Source of the DNA: CAYXGZ01 sp964464755
Lineage (GTDB): Bacteria > Planctomycetota > MHYJ01 > JACPRB01
Length of the DNA stretch: 64,000 nt
Assembly: GCA_964464755.1 (NCBI GenBank)
Contig: CAYXGZ010000012.1
Location: forward strand, 10,847-74,846
Direction: 5' to 3'
In this document: positions 1-8,997 of the stretch, piece after piece
How positions within the stretch are numbered: the first letter of the stretch is position 1
How the letters are laid out: each line of letters starts with the position of its first letter
Made by a program: the position numbers and the translations under genes
The notes under the pieces: generated by a model
Seen by the model: the letters and a program-made list of their open reading frames with translations, nothing else
Told to the model about the DNA's origin: nothing
Database searches by the model: none

Positions 1-86
1 GGGACCGCATTTATAGCCTCCAGTCCTCGTCCGGTCAAAGTCTATCGGGGGTGATACGACGCCCCCGCGCCGGGGTTCCCGGCGGC

Positions 87-116
87 TTGACCCGCCCGCG
101 GGGCGAGGGGTATCAT
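87..116 (+). promoter_or_regulatory. Predicted promoter of the adenylate cyclase gene
   Basis: A TTGACC box at 87-92 and a TATCAT box at 111-116 are separated by 18 nt. Transcription would start near 123, leaving a leader of about 16 nt before the GTG at 139. No clear Shine-Dalgarno sequence precedes that GTG. Confidence 0.45.
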
Positions 117-138
117 CCCGTCGGAGCCCTCAAGCAAC

Positions 139-1806
139 GTGCCCAAGATCATCGTCAAGTCGGGCGGCAACTCCCGCGAGATCGGGATCTCGAAGGAGTC
201 CTTCAGCATCGGCCGCACCCCGGACAACGACCTCGAGGTCAAGGACGCCCTGATCAGCCGGCGGCACAGCTCCATCCAGAAGAAGGGCGACCGCTTCGTC
301 ATCTACGACCACGGGTCCTCCAACGGGACCTACGTCAACCGCGAGAAGATCGAGATGAAGGTCCTCGACCACGGGGACGTCATCCGCGTCGGCGACACCG
401 AGATCACCTACGTCGACGACAAGGCCCCGGCGAAGCACGGCACCGGCGCCATGCCCCAGGTCCGCGCGGGCCGCCAGACCGGCGTCGCCGACGTCGTGCC
501 GCGCCCCGGCCCCGGCGCCGACATGGCCGCCGGCAGCCGCTACATCGTCCAGCACGTCGACGACATCGCCGAGAGCTACGCCTTCGACATCAGCGACGCC
601 CTCTCCAAGGGCCTCAGCCTCCGCGAGGTCCGCAAGGAGGTCCAGGGCGAGAAGGCCGCCAAAGAGAGCAAGATGTTCTTCATCCTGTTCCAGGCGGGCA
701 AGCTGCTCTCCAGCGCCCCGACCCTGGACCGGATGCTCGAAGTCTCCATGAAGCTCATCTTCGAGGTCATCAGCGCCGACCGCGGGATCATCCTCCTCTT
801 CGGCCCCGAGCGCACCCTCGAGCCCCGCATCGCCTACCAGAAGAGCAAGGGCCTCATCCCCGGCGAGTCGCTGCAGATCTCCACGACGATCACGAACCAG
901 GTCGTCAACGAGAAGGTCTCCGTCATCACGAGCGACGCCCTCCAGGACCCGCGCTTCATGCAGGGCCAGTCGATCGTCCAGTACAACATCCGCTCCGCCC
1001 TCTGCGTCCCCCTCTGGGAGGAGCAGCGCGTCTACGGCGCCATCTACCTCGACAACCTCGCGAAGACCTACGCGTTCACCCGGGACGACCTCGACCTGCT
1101 GACCGCCATCGCGAACCTCATCGCGATCCGCATCAAGCAGGAGGAGCTCCACGAGAAGCTCCGCAAGGAGGAGATGCTCCGGAACAACCTCGCGAAGTAC
1201 CACTCGCCGGACGTCGTCGAGATGCTCGTCAGCCGCGGCGGCGACGTCGGCCTCGGCACCACGATGCGCGAGGTCACCGTCCTCTTCATCGACGTCGTCG
1301 GCTCCACGAAGCTCGCCGAGGCGATCGGCGCGGAGAACGTCAGCTCGGTCCTGAACGAGTTCTTCGAGATGGCCACGAGCGCGATCTTCGAGCACAAGGG
1401 CAGCGTCAATAAGTTCATCGGCGACTCGGTCATGGCGATCTGGAACGCGCCGCTCGACCAGCCGGACCACGCCCTCAACGCCGTGAAGTCCGGCGTCAAG
1501 CTCCTCAAGGAGCTCGACCGCCACAACAAGGCGCACCCGGACCGGAAGTTCGAGATCCGCATCGGCATCAACACGGGCCACGCCGTCGCCGGCAACGTCG
1601 GCACCGCGCAGCGCATGGAGTACACGGTGCTCGGCGACACGGTGAACGTGGCCGCGCGCCTCGGGAAGTTCCCCCAGACCAACCGCGTCATCCTCGGCGA
1701 GGAGACCTGGAACAAGGTGAAGACCTTCTTCCAGGCGAAGGACCTCGGCGAGACCGCCCTCAAGGGGCGCGAGAAGCCGATGCACGCCTACGAGGTGTCG
1801 ACCTAG
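139..1806 (+). CDS. FHA-GAF-class III adenylate/guanylate cyclase
   Basis: A 555-residue signalling enzyme predicted to make cyclic nucleotide. The N-terminal FHA domain (about residues 20-95) shows SIGR, SRRHS and SSNGTYVN, the phosphothreonine-binding signature. A GAF domain follows (about 195-340, with ICPLW-like LCVPLWEEQRVYGAIYLDN segment). The C-terminal cyclase (about 375-545) has both metal aspartates (LFIDVVGST and KFIGDSVMA), the base-selecting Lys before GDS and the LGDTVNVAARL motif, so it looks catalytically competent; the TxLGDT context favours ATP over GTP. The start is GTG, chosen because the FHA fold begins at once. No transmembrane helix is seen, so it is probably cytosolic and reads Ser/Thr-kinase signalling. 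It converges on and overlaps the next gene by a few bases. Confidence 0.93.
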   Translation: MPKIIVKSGGNSREIGISKESFSIGRTPDNDLEVKDALISRRHSSIQKKGDRFVIYDHGSSNGTYVNREKIEMKVLDHGDVIRVGDTEITYVDDKAPAKHGTGAMPQVRAGRQTGVADVVPRPGPGADMAAGSRYIVQHVDDIAESYAFDISDALSKGLSLREVRKEVQGEKAAKESKMFFILFQAGKLLSSAPTLDRMLEVSMKLIFEVISADRGIILLFGPERTLEPRIAYQKSKGLIPGESLQISTTITNQVVNEKVSVITSDALQDPRFMQGQSIVQYNIRSALCVPLWEEQRVYGAIYLDNLAKTYAFTRDDLDLLTAIANLIAIRIKQEELHEKLRKEEMLRNNLAKYHSPDVVEMLVSRGGDVGLGTTMREVTVLFIDVVGSTKLAEAIGAENVSSVLNEFFEMATSAIFEHKGSVNKFIGDSVMAIWNAPLDQPDHALNAVKSGVKLLKELDRHNKAHPDRKFEIRIGINTGHAVAGNVGTAQRMEYTVLGDTVNVAARLGKFPQTNRVILGEETWNKVKTFFQAKDLGETALKGREKPMHAYEVST

Positions 1807-2696
1807 AGGCGTCGGAAGACCGGGAGCAGCAGCAGCGCCGGCAGCAGCAGGCCCGCGATCCAGAGCGACTCCCGCGTCCGGCCCGTCACCGCGACCTGGG
1901 CCGCGTCGAGCAGGATGATCCCGAGCACGCCCCAGCGCACCACCTGCATCAGGCGTTCCCGCGAGGGGAGCGCGACGGCCCGCACCGCCCAGGGGAGGAT
2001 CCAGAGCGTGGGAAGGACGGCGGCCCAGCGGGGTCCGGCGCCGGCGGGCACGGCGATGGCCAGTGGAGCGGCCGCCATTCCCGCGGCCGCCAGCCCGACG
2101 CGGCGGGTGGGGGAGTCCTTGGAGTCCTCCCAGGTCGACAAGAGCGTCAGGAGCGTCACGTAGAGCGCCAGGACGCCCATCCCGGCCCAGGGGAAGGCCC
2201 CGAAGCCGGGAAGGGCGGGCGACCCGGGCGCCAGGTGCGCCGCGGCGAAGGCCCCGAGCCCGAGGTTCATCCCGCGGATCAGCCCCATCGCCAGGGCGCC
2301 GCCCCAGCGGACGTGCTTGAACAGGAAGTTGTAGCCCAGGATCAGGATCGCCATGCCCAGCGCCCAGCCCCCGGCCAGGAGGCCGAAGACGCAGGACCCG
2401 CTCAGGGCGACGAAGAGCAGGGCCTTCCCGAAGCGCTGCGCCCGGTCCGACGTCACGCGCTTCGACGGGATCGGCCGTTCCGGGTGCAGGACCCGGTCCC
2501 GCAGCTGGTCCGCGACGTCGTTGTAGACCATCCCCGAGGCGTAGAAGCAGGCCGAGACCCCCGCGGCCAGGCCGAGGGCCGTGGGCCGGAGCTCGGCGCC
2601 CGCGGGGAGCGCCAGGAGGTAGCCCGCCGCGCTGTCCGCGACGGCGGTGAAGACGAGGGGGAAGCGGGTGAGCTTGAGGTAGTCGCCGGCGGGCAT
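1803..2696 (-). CDS. UbiA-family prenyltransferase (EboC/UbiA-like)
   Basis: A 297-residue integral membrane protein of about eight to nine helices. It carries the UbiA signature NDVADQLRD (first Asp-rich motif, about residues 58-66) followed by HPERPIPS, and a second acidic motif WEDSKDS (about 190-196). The family transfers prenyl chains to aromatic or other acceptors in the membrane. The substrate cannot be told from the sequence; the spacing of the first motif and the PERPIPSxR segment resemble EboC-type and homogentisate/heme-type members. The ATG at 2696 shares one base with the stop of the upstream small gene (TGATG), so the two are translationally coupled. It follows dxr and rseP in one leftward run, which puts an isoprenoid precursor gene (dxr) and a prenyl user in the same transcript. 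Confidence 0.85.
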   Translation of the reverse strand: MPAGDYLKLTRFPLVFTAVADSAAGYLLALPAGAELRPTALGLAAGVSACFYASGMVYNDVADQLRDRVLHPERPIPSKRVTSDRAQRFGKALLFVALSGSCVFGLLAGGWALGMAILILGYNFLFKHVRWGGALAMGLIRGMNLGLGAFAAAHLAPGSPALPGFGAFPWAGMGVLALYVTLLTLLSTWEDSKDSPTRRVGLAAAGMAAAPLAIAVPAGAGPRWAAVLPTLWILPWAVRAVALPSRERLMQVVRWGVLGIILLDAAQVAVTGRTRESLWIAGLLLPALLLLPVFRRL

Positions 2697-2971
2697 CAGT
2701 ACACGATGATGTCGTCGAGGAGGGAGAGGCTCACGACCTGCACCTTGCGGACGGACACTTCCTTCCGGTTCGGCTTCACGCCGAAGCGCTTCGCGTCCAT
2801 GACGTACTTCTCCTTCGTCGCCAGCCCCTCGGAGCGGTCGTGCGCGTCGACGTCCTTCAGCACGACGAAGTGCTCCTTCACCTCGGCGAGCGTGCCGACG
2901 TAGACGTAGCTCGTCGCGGTGTCCACCACGACGAGCCGTCCGATCCAGGGGATCCAGGCGTCCGAGTCCAT
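2696..2971 (-). CDS. Small conserved-looking protein, possible Sm-like beta-barrel
   Basis: A 91-residue protein without signal peptide or membrane helix. Its pattern is beta-rich: GRLVVVDTATSYVYVGTL, then EHFVVLKDVDAHD, and a C-terminal VRKVQVVSLSLLDDIIVY. The first segment, with a glycine before two hydrophobic strands and a 'GTL' turn, then 'L.D', recalls the Sm1/Hfq-type strand order, and the last strand resembles an Sm2 strand. That is an inference from pattern only. The start ATG at 2971 lies 3 nt after the rseP stop on the opposite-reading coordinate, so it sits inside the dxr-rseP-ubiA run. I do not recognise a named family. Confidence 0.75.
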   Translation of the reverse strand: MDSDAWIPWIGRLVVVDTATSYVYVGTLAEVKEHFVVLKDVDAHDRSEGLATKEKYVMDAKRFGVKPNRKEVSVRKVQVVSLSLLDDIIVY

Positions 2972-2974
2972 GGC

Positions 2975-4807
2975 CTACCGGAAGTGCCGCCCGAAGTCGT
3001 TCATGGTCACGTAGATGATCAGGCCGAGCAGGAAGACGACGCCGACGAGCTGGAAGCGCTCGACGAAGCCGGGGCTCAGCGGCCGGCCCTTCACCTTCTC
3101 GAAGAGCAGCAGCAGGATGTGGCCGCCGTCGAGCACCGGGATCGGCAGGAGGTTGAAGACCCCGAGGTTCACCGAGATCAGCATCAGCAGCCAGAGGAAG
3201 TTGCCGGGGCTCATGGCGGCCTTCTCGTGGGCCACGGAGATGATACCCACCGGGCCCGAGAGGTTGCTCGTGGACTCCTGGCCCTTCACGAGCTTGCCGA
3301 GGAGCTGGAAGGTCAGCACGAAGATGTCGCCGGGCTCCCGGATCCCCTCCTGCACCGCCTCGCCGAAGGTCCAGGTCTGCCAGGCCATCGAGGGCGCGAG
3401 CGCGAGCTGGCCCTCGACCGACTGGAAGCCCGCCCCCGCGACGTCCGCGACGACCTTGGCGCGGCCCTTCACCTCGATCCGCTCCTTCTTCCCGTCGCGG
3501 AGCACCTCGAGGACGGTGGGCTTGAAGCGGCCGGGCTCGTCGGAGCGGCCCATCGCGAGATCCCAGGTCGTCACGTCCCCGGTGACGGCCGTCCCCTTGC
3601 CGGAATCCAGGGACTCCAGCATGTCGCCCGTGCGCAGTCCGGCGGCGTGGAAGTACGACCCCTCGGCGACGCGCGCGACCCGCTTGGTCTTCTTGGGCTC
3701 GACGCCGATCTGGCCCCGGCCGATCTCGTTGAAGCCGACCTTGACCGTCGCCTTCGCGGTGGCGCCCTGGCGGAGGTACTCGATCCCGACCGCCGTGCCG
3801 CCCGCCTTCTCGAGCGCGGCCTTCACGTCGGCGAAGCTCTTGCACTCCCGGTCGCCGATCCTGGTGATGACGTCCCCGGGCTGCAGGCCGGCCTGCTCGG
3901 CGGGGAAGCCCTTGGGCACGCGGGCCAGCTCGATCTCCACGAGGTCCCAGTCCTGCGGGATCTCGTGCAGGTTCAGCGCGGGCACCTGGAAGCGGAGCTC
4001 GCGGATCGGGGCGCCGTCGTCCCGGACGTTGCGGACCTTGACGACCGCCTCGCGCCCCGCGGCGCGGTCGAGCCCCTCGCGGATCTCGACGTAGTGCAGG
4101 ACGCGCTGGCCGTCGATCTCGACCACCTCGTCCCCGGTCCGGAAGCCCGCCGTGGCCGCGAGGCTGCCTTCCTTCACCTTGCCGAGGCTCGTGAGCGGGG
4201 GCCGGAAGCCGTGCTTCTCCGAGCCGCCGGCCTGCACGGTGAGGGTCAGCTCCTTGCCGTCGCGCAGGACCTTCACCGGGACCTGCGAGCCGCGCGGCTG
4301 GCGGACGATCTCCTTCTTGTAGGAGTCCAGGCTCGCGACGCGGCGGCCCGCGATCTCCGTGACGACGTCGCCGGGGCGCATGCCCGCCTCGGCCTCGAGG
4401 AGGGCCGGCGCGGCGACCGTCGCGGGCATCATGTACATGCCCAGCCCGAACGCGGCGACGGAGATCGGCACGGCGATCAGCAGGTTCATGATCGCGCCCG
4501 CCGAGAAGATCTGGAGGCGCTGCCACGCGGACTTGCTCGTGAGCTCGTGCTCGGCGCCGGTGCGCGGGTCGCCGAGGTTCTCGCCGGACATCTTCACGTA
4601 GCCGCCGAGCGGCACCAGCGAGAGGCGGTACTCGGTTTCGCCCCACTGGCGGCGCCAGAGGATGGGCCCCATGCCGAGCGAGAAGGCCTCGACCCGGACG
4701 CCGTTGCGCTTGGCCATCAGGAAGTGGCCGAACTCGTGGATGAAGATCAGCAGGCCGAGACCGGCGATGATCTCGAGCCAGATCAGCGCGGACCAGACGA
4801 AATCCAT
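2975..4807 (-). CDS. rseP: RseP-type site-2 intramembrane zinc metalloprotease with multiple PDZ domains
   Basis: A 610-residue S2P-family (M50B) protease that cuts membrane-spanning regulators such as anti-sigma factors. HEFGH at residues 24-28 in the first helix and the C-terminal NLLPIPVLDGGH supply the zinc ligands. Family members are usually about 350-450 residues. Here four PDZ-like modules can be counted between the helices, each with a GD(V/E/M) turn: RPGDVVTEI, RTGDEVVEI, QPGDVITRI and RTGDMLESL. The true start is the ATG at 4807; the longer reading frame upstream is antisense to nothing real and overlaps dxr. It lies 8 nt downstream of dxr, a common dxr-rseP pairing. Two ECF sigma/anti-sigma pairs in the window are possible clients. 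Confidence 0.95.
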   Translation of the reverse strand: MDFVWSALIWLEIIAGLGLLIFIHEFGHFLMAKRNGVRVEAFSLGMGPILWRRQWGETEYRLSLVPLGGYVKMSGENLGDPRTGAEHELTSKSAWQRLQIFSAGAIMNLLIAVPISVAAFGLGMYMMPATVAAPALLEAEAGMRPGDVVTEIAGRRVASLDSYKKEIVRQPRGSQVPVKVLRDGKELTLTVQAGGSEKHGFRPPLTSLGKVKEGSLAATAGFRTGDEVVEIDGQRVLHYVEIREGLDRAAGREAVVKVRNVRDDGAPIRELRFQVPALNLHEIPQDWDLVEIELARVPKGFPAEQAGLQPGDVITRIGDRECKSFADVKAALEKAGGTAVGIEYLRQGATAKATVKVGFNEIGRGQIGVEPKKTKRVARVAEGSYFHAAGLRTGDMLESLDSGKGTAVTGDVTTWDLAMGRSDEPGRFKPTVLEVLRDGKKERIEVKGRAKVVADVAGAGFQSVEGQLALAPSMAWQTWTFGEAVQEGIREPGDIFVLTFQLLGKLVKGQESTSNLSGPVGIISVAHEKAAMSPGNFLWLLMLISVNLGVFNLLPIPVLDGGHILLLLFEKVKGRPLSPGFVERFQLVGVVFLLGLIIYVTMNDFGRHFR

Positions 4808-4815
4808 GTCGGCTC

Positions 4816-5970
4816 CTAGCCGGCCGCGACGGCGGCTCGGGCCTCGGCCCGGGCCCACGCGTCGGCGGCGCGGATCTGTTCCAGGGTGGGGGCGGCGATC
4901 GTCCGGTGGCGGTCCATCACGGCCGCCACGACCGCCGCGATGCGGGTGAACCCGAGCCGGCGCGCGAGGAAGGCCTCCACGGCCACCTCGTTGGCGCCGT
5001 TGAGCACGGCGCCCATCGTCCCGCCCTCGCGGGCGGCGCGGAAGCCCAGGGCCACCGCGGGGAAGCGCGCGTGGTCCACGGGCTCGAAGGTCAGGGATTT
5101 CGTCGCGACGAGGTCGAGGCGGCGCGCGGGCCCCTCGAGCCGTTCCGGCCAGGTCAGCGCGACCTGGATCGGCACGCGCATGTCCGGCGCCCCGAGCTGG
5201 GCGATCACGGACCCGTCGCGGAACTCGACGAGCGAGTGGACGATCGACTGGGGGTGCACGACCACCTCGAGGCGGTCCGGGTCGAGGTCGAAGAGCCAGC
5301 GGGCCTCGATGACCTCGAGGGCCTTGTTCATCATCGTGGCCGAGTCGATCGTGATCTTGGGGCCCATCGACCAGGTCGGGTGCTTCAGCGCCTGCTCGGG
5401 CCCGGCCTTCTCCATCTCCGCGAGCGTCGCGGTGCGGAAGGGCCCGCCGGAGGCGGTGATCGTGACCCGGCGGACCTCCTCGATCCGGCCCGACTGCAGG
5501 CACTGGGCGATGGCGCTGTGCTCGCTGTCCACGGGAACGATGCGCCCCTTCGAGCGACGGGCCGCCTCGAGCATCAGCGATCCGGCGGTCACGAGCGACT
5601 CCTTGTTGGCCAGCGCGAGGATCTTGCCGCCGGCGAGCGCGGCGAGCCCGGGCTCGAGCCCCGCGGCCCCTGTGATCGCGCTGAGCACGACGTCGGTGCC
5701 GGGGTCGGAGGCGACCTCCAGGACCCCGCCGGGCCCGGGGAGCACCCGCGTCGAGGATCCGTGGAGCTCGGCGCGGAGGCGGTCGAAGTCGCCGCCGTCC
5801 TGGAGGGCGGCCAGCGAGGGGTGGAACTCGCGGACCTGGTCCCGGAGCAGCTCCCAGCGGCGGCCGGCCGCGAGGCCCGAGACCTGCAGGCGCTTCGGGA
5901 GGTGCCGGGCGACGTCGAGCGCGCTGAGACCGATCGATCCGGTGGACCCGAGGATGGCGACGCGCGTCAC
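4816..5970 (-). CDS. dxr: 1-deoxy-D-xylulose 5-phosphate reductoisomerase
   Basis: A 384-residue enzyme of the MEP isoprenoid pathway, converting DXP to 2-C-methyl-D-erythritol 4-phosphate with NADPH. Visible motifs are the N-terminal nucleotide loop GSTGSIG, NKESLVTAG, the metal site DSEHSAI, SGGPF and the substrate/metal segment NKALEVIEA. Length matches the family. The start is GTG at 5970. A GATAAA box at 5979-5984 lies only 8 nt upstream of it, so the message may be almost leaderless. It heads a leftward run with rseP, a small protein and a UbiA-like gene. Together with dxs at 36-38 kb this shows the organism uses the MEP pathway. Confidence 0.97.
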   Translation of the reverse strand: MTRVAILGSTGSIGLSALDVARHLPKRLQVSGLAAGRRWELLRDQVREFHPSLAALQDGGDFDRLRAELHGSSTRVLPGPGGVLEVASDPGTDVVLSAITGAAGLEPGLAALAGGKILALANKESLVTAGSLMLEAARRSKGRIVPVDSEHSAIAQCLQSGRIEEVRRVTITASGGPFRTATLAEMEKAGPEQALKHPTWSMGPKITIDSATMMNKALEVIEARWLFDLDPDRLEVVVHPQSIVHSLVEFRDGSVIAQLGAPDMRVPIQVALTWPERLEGPARRLDLVATKSLTFEPVDHARFPAVALGFRAAREGGTMGAVLNGANEVAVEAFLARRLGFTRIAAVVAAVMDRHRTIAAPTLEQIRAADAWARAEARAAVAAG

Positions 5971-6012
5971 GGCACCAGTTTATCGGCCGCCCCGCGCGGG
6001 GGCCAGCAGCGG

Positions 6013-7323
6013 TTACGGGAGCCGGACGTCCTTGATCTCGAAGGGGATCGCCTTCTCCCAGGTCTTGTCGACGAACTTCAGCCTCATCGACTGGATGTCC
6101 TTCTTGCCGAGCGTCGGGAAGGTGGCCCGCAGCTTCCAGGTCTTCTCGACCTCGCCGCCCCCGCCCGGCCCGCCCATGATCACCATGCCCATCCGCTCGT
6201 TCGGCGGCGCGAGGCTCTCGGCCTTGTGCTCCGCGCCGTCCTTGTCCACGGCGATCACGGTGGAGGCGTCGAGGCGCCGCTCCACCTCCTCGGCGATGTC
6301 CGCGCCCTCGCCCTTGGTGCGGATCACGAGGAAGTCGACCACGTTGCGAGAGGGCTGGACCTTGTCGATCCGGATCGTGAAGTCGCCTACGACCTGCTTG
6401 TCGCCGGGGACGATCTCGGAGAACGTCACCGGGACCGCGTCGAGCGGGAAGGAGAAGGTGGCGGTGCCTTGGACGGACTTCAGGGTCTTGGCGTCGGGCT
6501 GCAGGCCCTTCAGCCCGTAGCGCGGCTCCCGCGCCTCGTCGCCGCCCATGCCGGCGATCCGGATGACCATGCCGGCGGGCATCGCGGCGCCGCCGAACAT
6601 CTGGGCGGCCAGGCTCTCGAGCTGGACCTCGCGGCCCTGGTCGTCGACGACCTTGGTGAACGCGAACCGCGTGCGCTTCATCGGCGACAGGGACGGATCC
6701 CAGGTCGCGCCGAAGAGCAGGGAGGCCGCGATCGTGGACTCCTTGAAGTTCGTCGTCCGGGTCACGTCGACGGAGTTGATCGCGACGCGGAAGGCGCCCG
6801 AGTAGGCGGCGGGCCGGTCCGCGTGCTTCTCGGCGAGCATCTTGACGGCGCCCTTCTCGTTGAAGTCCCAGGACAGCTTGGGCTGCGCCGCGCAGAGGCG
6901 GTCGAGGGCCTCCATGAGCGTGCAGGACGCCGCGACGAGCGAGCCGCGGGCCTCCTTGGGGACGGCCGAGGTCTCGATCGCCTTGCCGGACTGCGCCGTC
7001 AGCTCCGCGAGGATCTCCATGAGCGGCGCGTCCTCGAACTTCAGCGCCAGCGGCTTGGGCTCCTTGTAGATGCCGCGGACCTTCGCCTCGTGGGCGATGC
7101 GGCGGATCGCCTCGTCGCAGCGGCTGCGGACCTCGGGGCTCTCGGCCGCCAGGCCCTCCTTCAGCGCGGGGAGGGCGGCTTCGCCCGCCGCGACCAGGTC
7201 CTCCATCGCCTTCTCGCGCTCGTCGACGCCCGCGGCGTCGAGCTTCCGCACGAGGTCCTTGTAGGACTCCGCGTCCTGGAACGCGGGCAGGAGGAGCAGC
7301 AGGGCGAAGAGGAGACGCGGCAT
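6013..7323 (-). CDS. Secreted HEAT-type protein of unknown function
   Basis: A 436-residue protein with a short hydrophobic signal peptide (MPRLLFALLLLLPAFQDAES). Residues 20-80 read like a HEAT/ARM helical pair (AMEDLVAAGEAALPALKEGL, then SRCDEAIRRIA). About 85-160 contains a helix-rich module resembling the short secretin-type/STN-like 'FEDAPLMEILAELT' pattern, and the rest is predicted beta-rich with a Gly/Met-rich turn near 370-380. No catalytic motif is visible. The start ATG at 7323 has GGAGGG just upstream. Proteins of this build (signal peptide, HEAT, beta tail) are frequent in planctomycetes, but I cannot assign a role. Confidence 0.8.
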   Translation of the reverse strand: MPRLLFALLLLLPAFQDAESYKDLVRKLDAAGVDEREKAMEDLVAAGEAALPALKEGLAAESPEVRSRCDEAIRRIAHEAKVRGIYKEPKPLALKFEDAPLMEILAELTAQSGKAIETSAVPKEARGSLVAASCTLMEALDRLCAAQPKLSWDFNEKGAVKMLAEKHADRPAAYSGAFRVAINSVDVTRTTNFKESTIAASLLFGATWDPSLSPMKRTRFAFTKVVDDQGREVQLESLAAQMFGGAAMPAGMVIRIAGMGGDEAREPRYGLKGLQPDAKTLKSVQGTATFSFPLDAVPVTFSEIVPGDKQVVGDFTIRIDKVQPSRNVVDFLVIRTKGEGADIAEEVERRLDASTVIAVDKDGAEHKAESLAPPNERMGMVIMGGPGGGGEVEKTWKLRATFPTLGKKDIQSMRLKFVDKTWEKAIPFEIKDVRLP

Positions 7324-7357
7324 GGACCCTCCGGAAGTTCTATTCCGGTGCTACGGC

Positions 7358-8962
7358 TCAACGCGACGCGCGTTGGGTCGGAAGCGCGGTCCGGCGGTTG
7401 ATTCGCAGGACCGGGAACTCGTCGCCGGCCTTGAGCGGCCCCAGCAGGTTCCAGCGCGCCAGCCCGTCGTCCGCCTCGGGCTCGAGGAGGTACGCGGCGA
7501 CCGCCGCCAGCGGCTGGGCCATCCGGACGATCCGCGTCCCGGCGGGCAGCGTCCGCTTCGACTCCTCGCCCCGGACCCAGAGCACCGTCTCCACGAGCGT
7601 GTGCGACCCGACGTCCGGGCTGCTGGTCGGCTTCGCGTCGAGGATCACGTAGCGCTCGACCTCGAGCTCGGTCTCCTGCGCGAGCGTCTCGACGACGACA
7701 TTGTGGTCGAGCAGGCGGGGCACGGCGGCCTCTGGCACCACGTACGCGTACGGCCGGCGCACGGAGCGCGTCGGCACAAAGTTCCAGAGGAAGGGGGCGC
7801 GATAGGTCTTCAGCCGCCCGCCCTCGATGCGCCGCTTCTTCAGCGAGTCGGCGTCGTAGCCCACGATCGGCACGGGCTTCGGGAACGCGAGCGGGGGATA
7901 GGTCATCTCGACGGATCCGCCGGGGCCGGGGTGCGCCACGCCGTAGTCGACGCCGATCCGGTCCGAGGGCGAGGGGTCCTCGCCCCGGGCGACGGTCTCC
8001 TTCTGCACCCGGTCGCAGAGCTCGCGGAGCTTCCTCGCGTTGCGGCCCGCGTGCATGAAGAGCTCGAGAAGCGTCGCGTGCATCACGCGGATGCGCTCGT
8101 CGAAGGGGATGTACGAGTAGCACTCGAGCAGGACGTCGAGGCGCCCCGTCAGGCCGCGATAGTGGCTGCCGTAGCGGGGCATCGGCGAGTACGTCGCCCA
8201 GCCCTTCGAGGGGTCGAGCTGGTCGACGTAGTTGCCGTAGAAGTAGGTCCGGTAGCCGGTGCGCGCCTTGAGCCGGCGGGTCACCTCCGGGAGCAGGACG
8301 TCGCGGACGTGGAGGATCGTGTCCTTCGGGCCGCTCTCGACGGTGTGCGACGTGTCGTAGGTCAGGTGGTAGCCGTGGATCGACCCGTTGGTCGTGTGGC
8401 AGTCGATCACGAGGTGGGGCCACCAGCGGCCGAAGAGCTTGGAGAGGTGGACCGACTCCACCGCCTCCTGCTTCATGTAGTCGCGGTTGAGGTTGATGCC
8501 GCGGCCGGTGTAGCGCGTCCCCACGCCGCCCGGGGGGCCGACCTGGCCGTCGAGCGCCGCGAGATCCAGGACCCGGTTCTTCGCGTCGATCCGGTCGTTG
8601 CCGTCCGGGTTGTAGTTGGGCACGAGGACGAGGACGCAGTTCTTCAGCCACGGCGGCGGCTTCGCGGAGAGGTCCCGCGCCAGCATCAGGCAGGCTTCCT
8701 TGCCCTCGACCTCGCCGGCGTGGATGTTCGCGATGACGAGGACCTTCAGGAGCTTCTTCCGGTCGGCGGCCTCGGGCGTGAAGGCCTTCGAGGGCGAAAC
8801 GATCACGGCGGGGAGGTCCTGGCCCAGGCCGCTCTTCCCGAAGGACTCGACGCGGAGGTTGGCCCGGTCCCCGAGCTTCGCGAGGAACGCGAGGACGTCG
8901 GCGTGCGTGGAGGTCTCGCGGTTGCTCGTGAGCTCGGCCCGGGTGCGGGGGGTGTCAGTCAT
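7358..8962 (-). CDS. M14-family zinc carboxypeptidase-like protein
   Basis: A 534-residue peptidase-like protein. The zinc motif HAGEVEGKE (H-x-x-E) occurs near residue 78, the GRGINLNRDYMK segment follows around 145, and the third ligand is in IDCHTTNGS near 185. These match M14 carboxypeptidases, which trim C-terminal residues from peptides. The region after about 330 is longer than a plain M14 catalytic domain and holds a beta-rich tail ending in basic residues. No signal peptide is visible, so it may be cytosolic, although M14 members are often exported. A TAGCAT box at 8972-8977 lies 9 nt before the ATG. Confidence 0.88.
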   Translation of the reverse strand: MTDTPRTRAELTSNRETSTHADVLAFLAKLGDRANLRVESFGKSGLGQDLPAVIVSPSKAFTPEAADRKKLLKVLVIANIHAGEVEGKEACLMLARDLSAKPPPWLKNCVLVLVPNYNPDGNDRIDAKNRVLDLAALDGQVGPPGGVGTRYTGRGINLNRDYMKQEAVESVHLSKLFGRWWPHLVIDCHTTNGSIHGYHLTYDTSHTVESGPKDTILHVRDVLLPEVTRRLKARTGYRTYFYGNYVDQLDPSKGWATYSPMPRYGSHYRGLTGRLDVLLECYSYIPFDERIRVMHATLLELFMHAGRNARKLRELCDRVQKETVARGEDPSPSDRIGVDYGVAHPGPGGSVEMTYPPLAFPKPVPIVGYDADSLKKRRIEGGRLKTYRAPFLWNFVPTRSVRRPYAYVVPEAAVPRLLDHNVVVETLAQETELEVERYVILDAKPTSSPDVGSHTLVETVLWVRGEESKRTLPAGTRIVRMAQPLAAVAAYLLEPEADDGLARWNLLGPLKAGDEFPVLRINRRTALPTQRASR

Positions 8963-8997
8963 GGGACCGCGATGCTACCAAAGGCCCCGCGGCCGGG

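Noticed and set aside
2840..4819. Plus-strand 659-codon frame over rseP
   Set aside because: Same GC shadow effect; rseP on the other strand has clear catalytic motifs.
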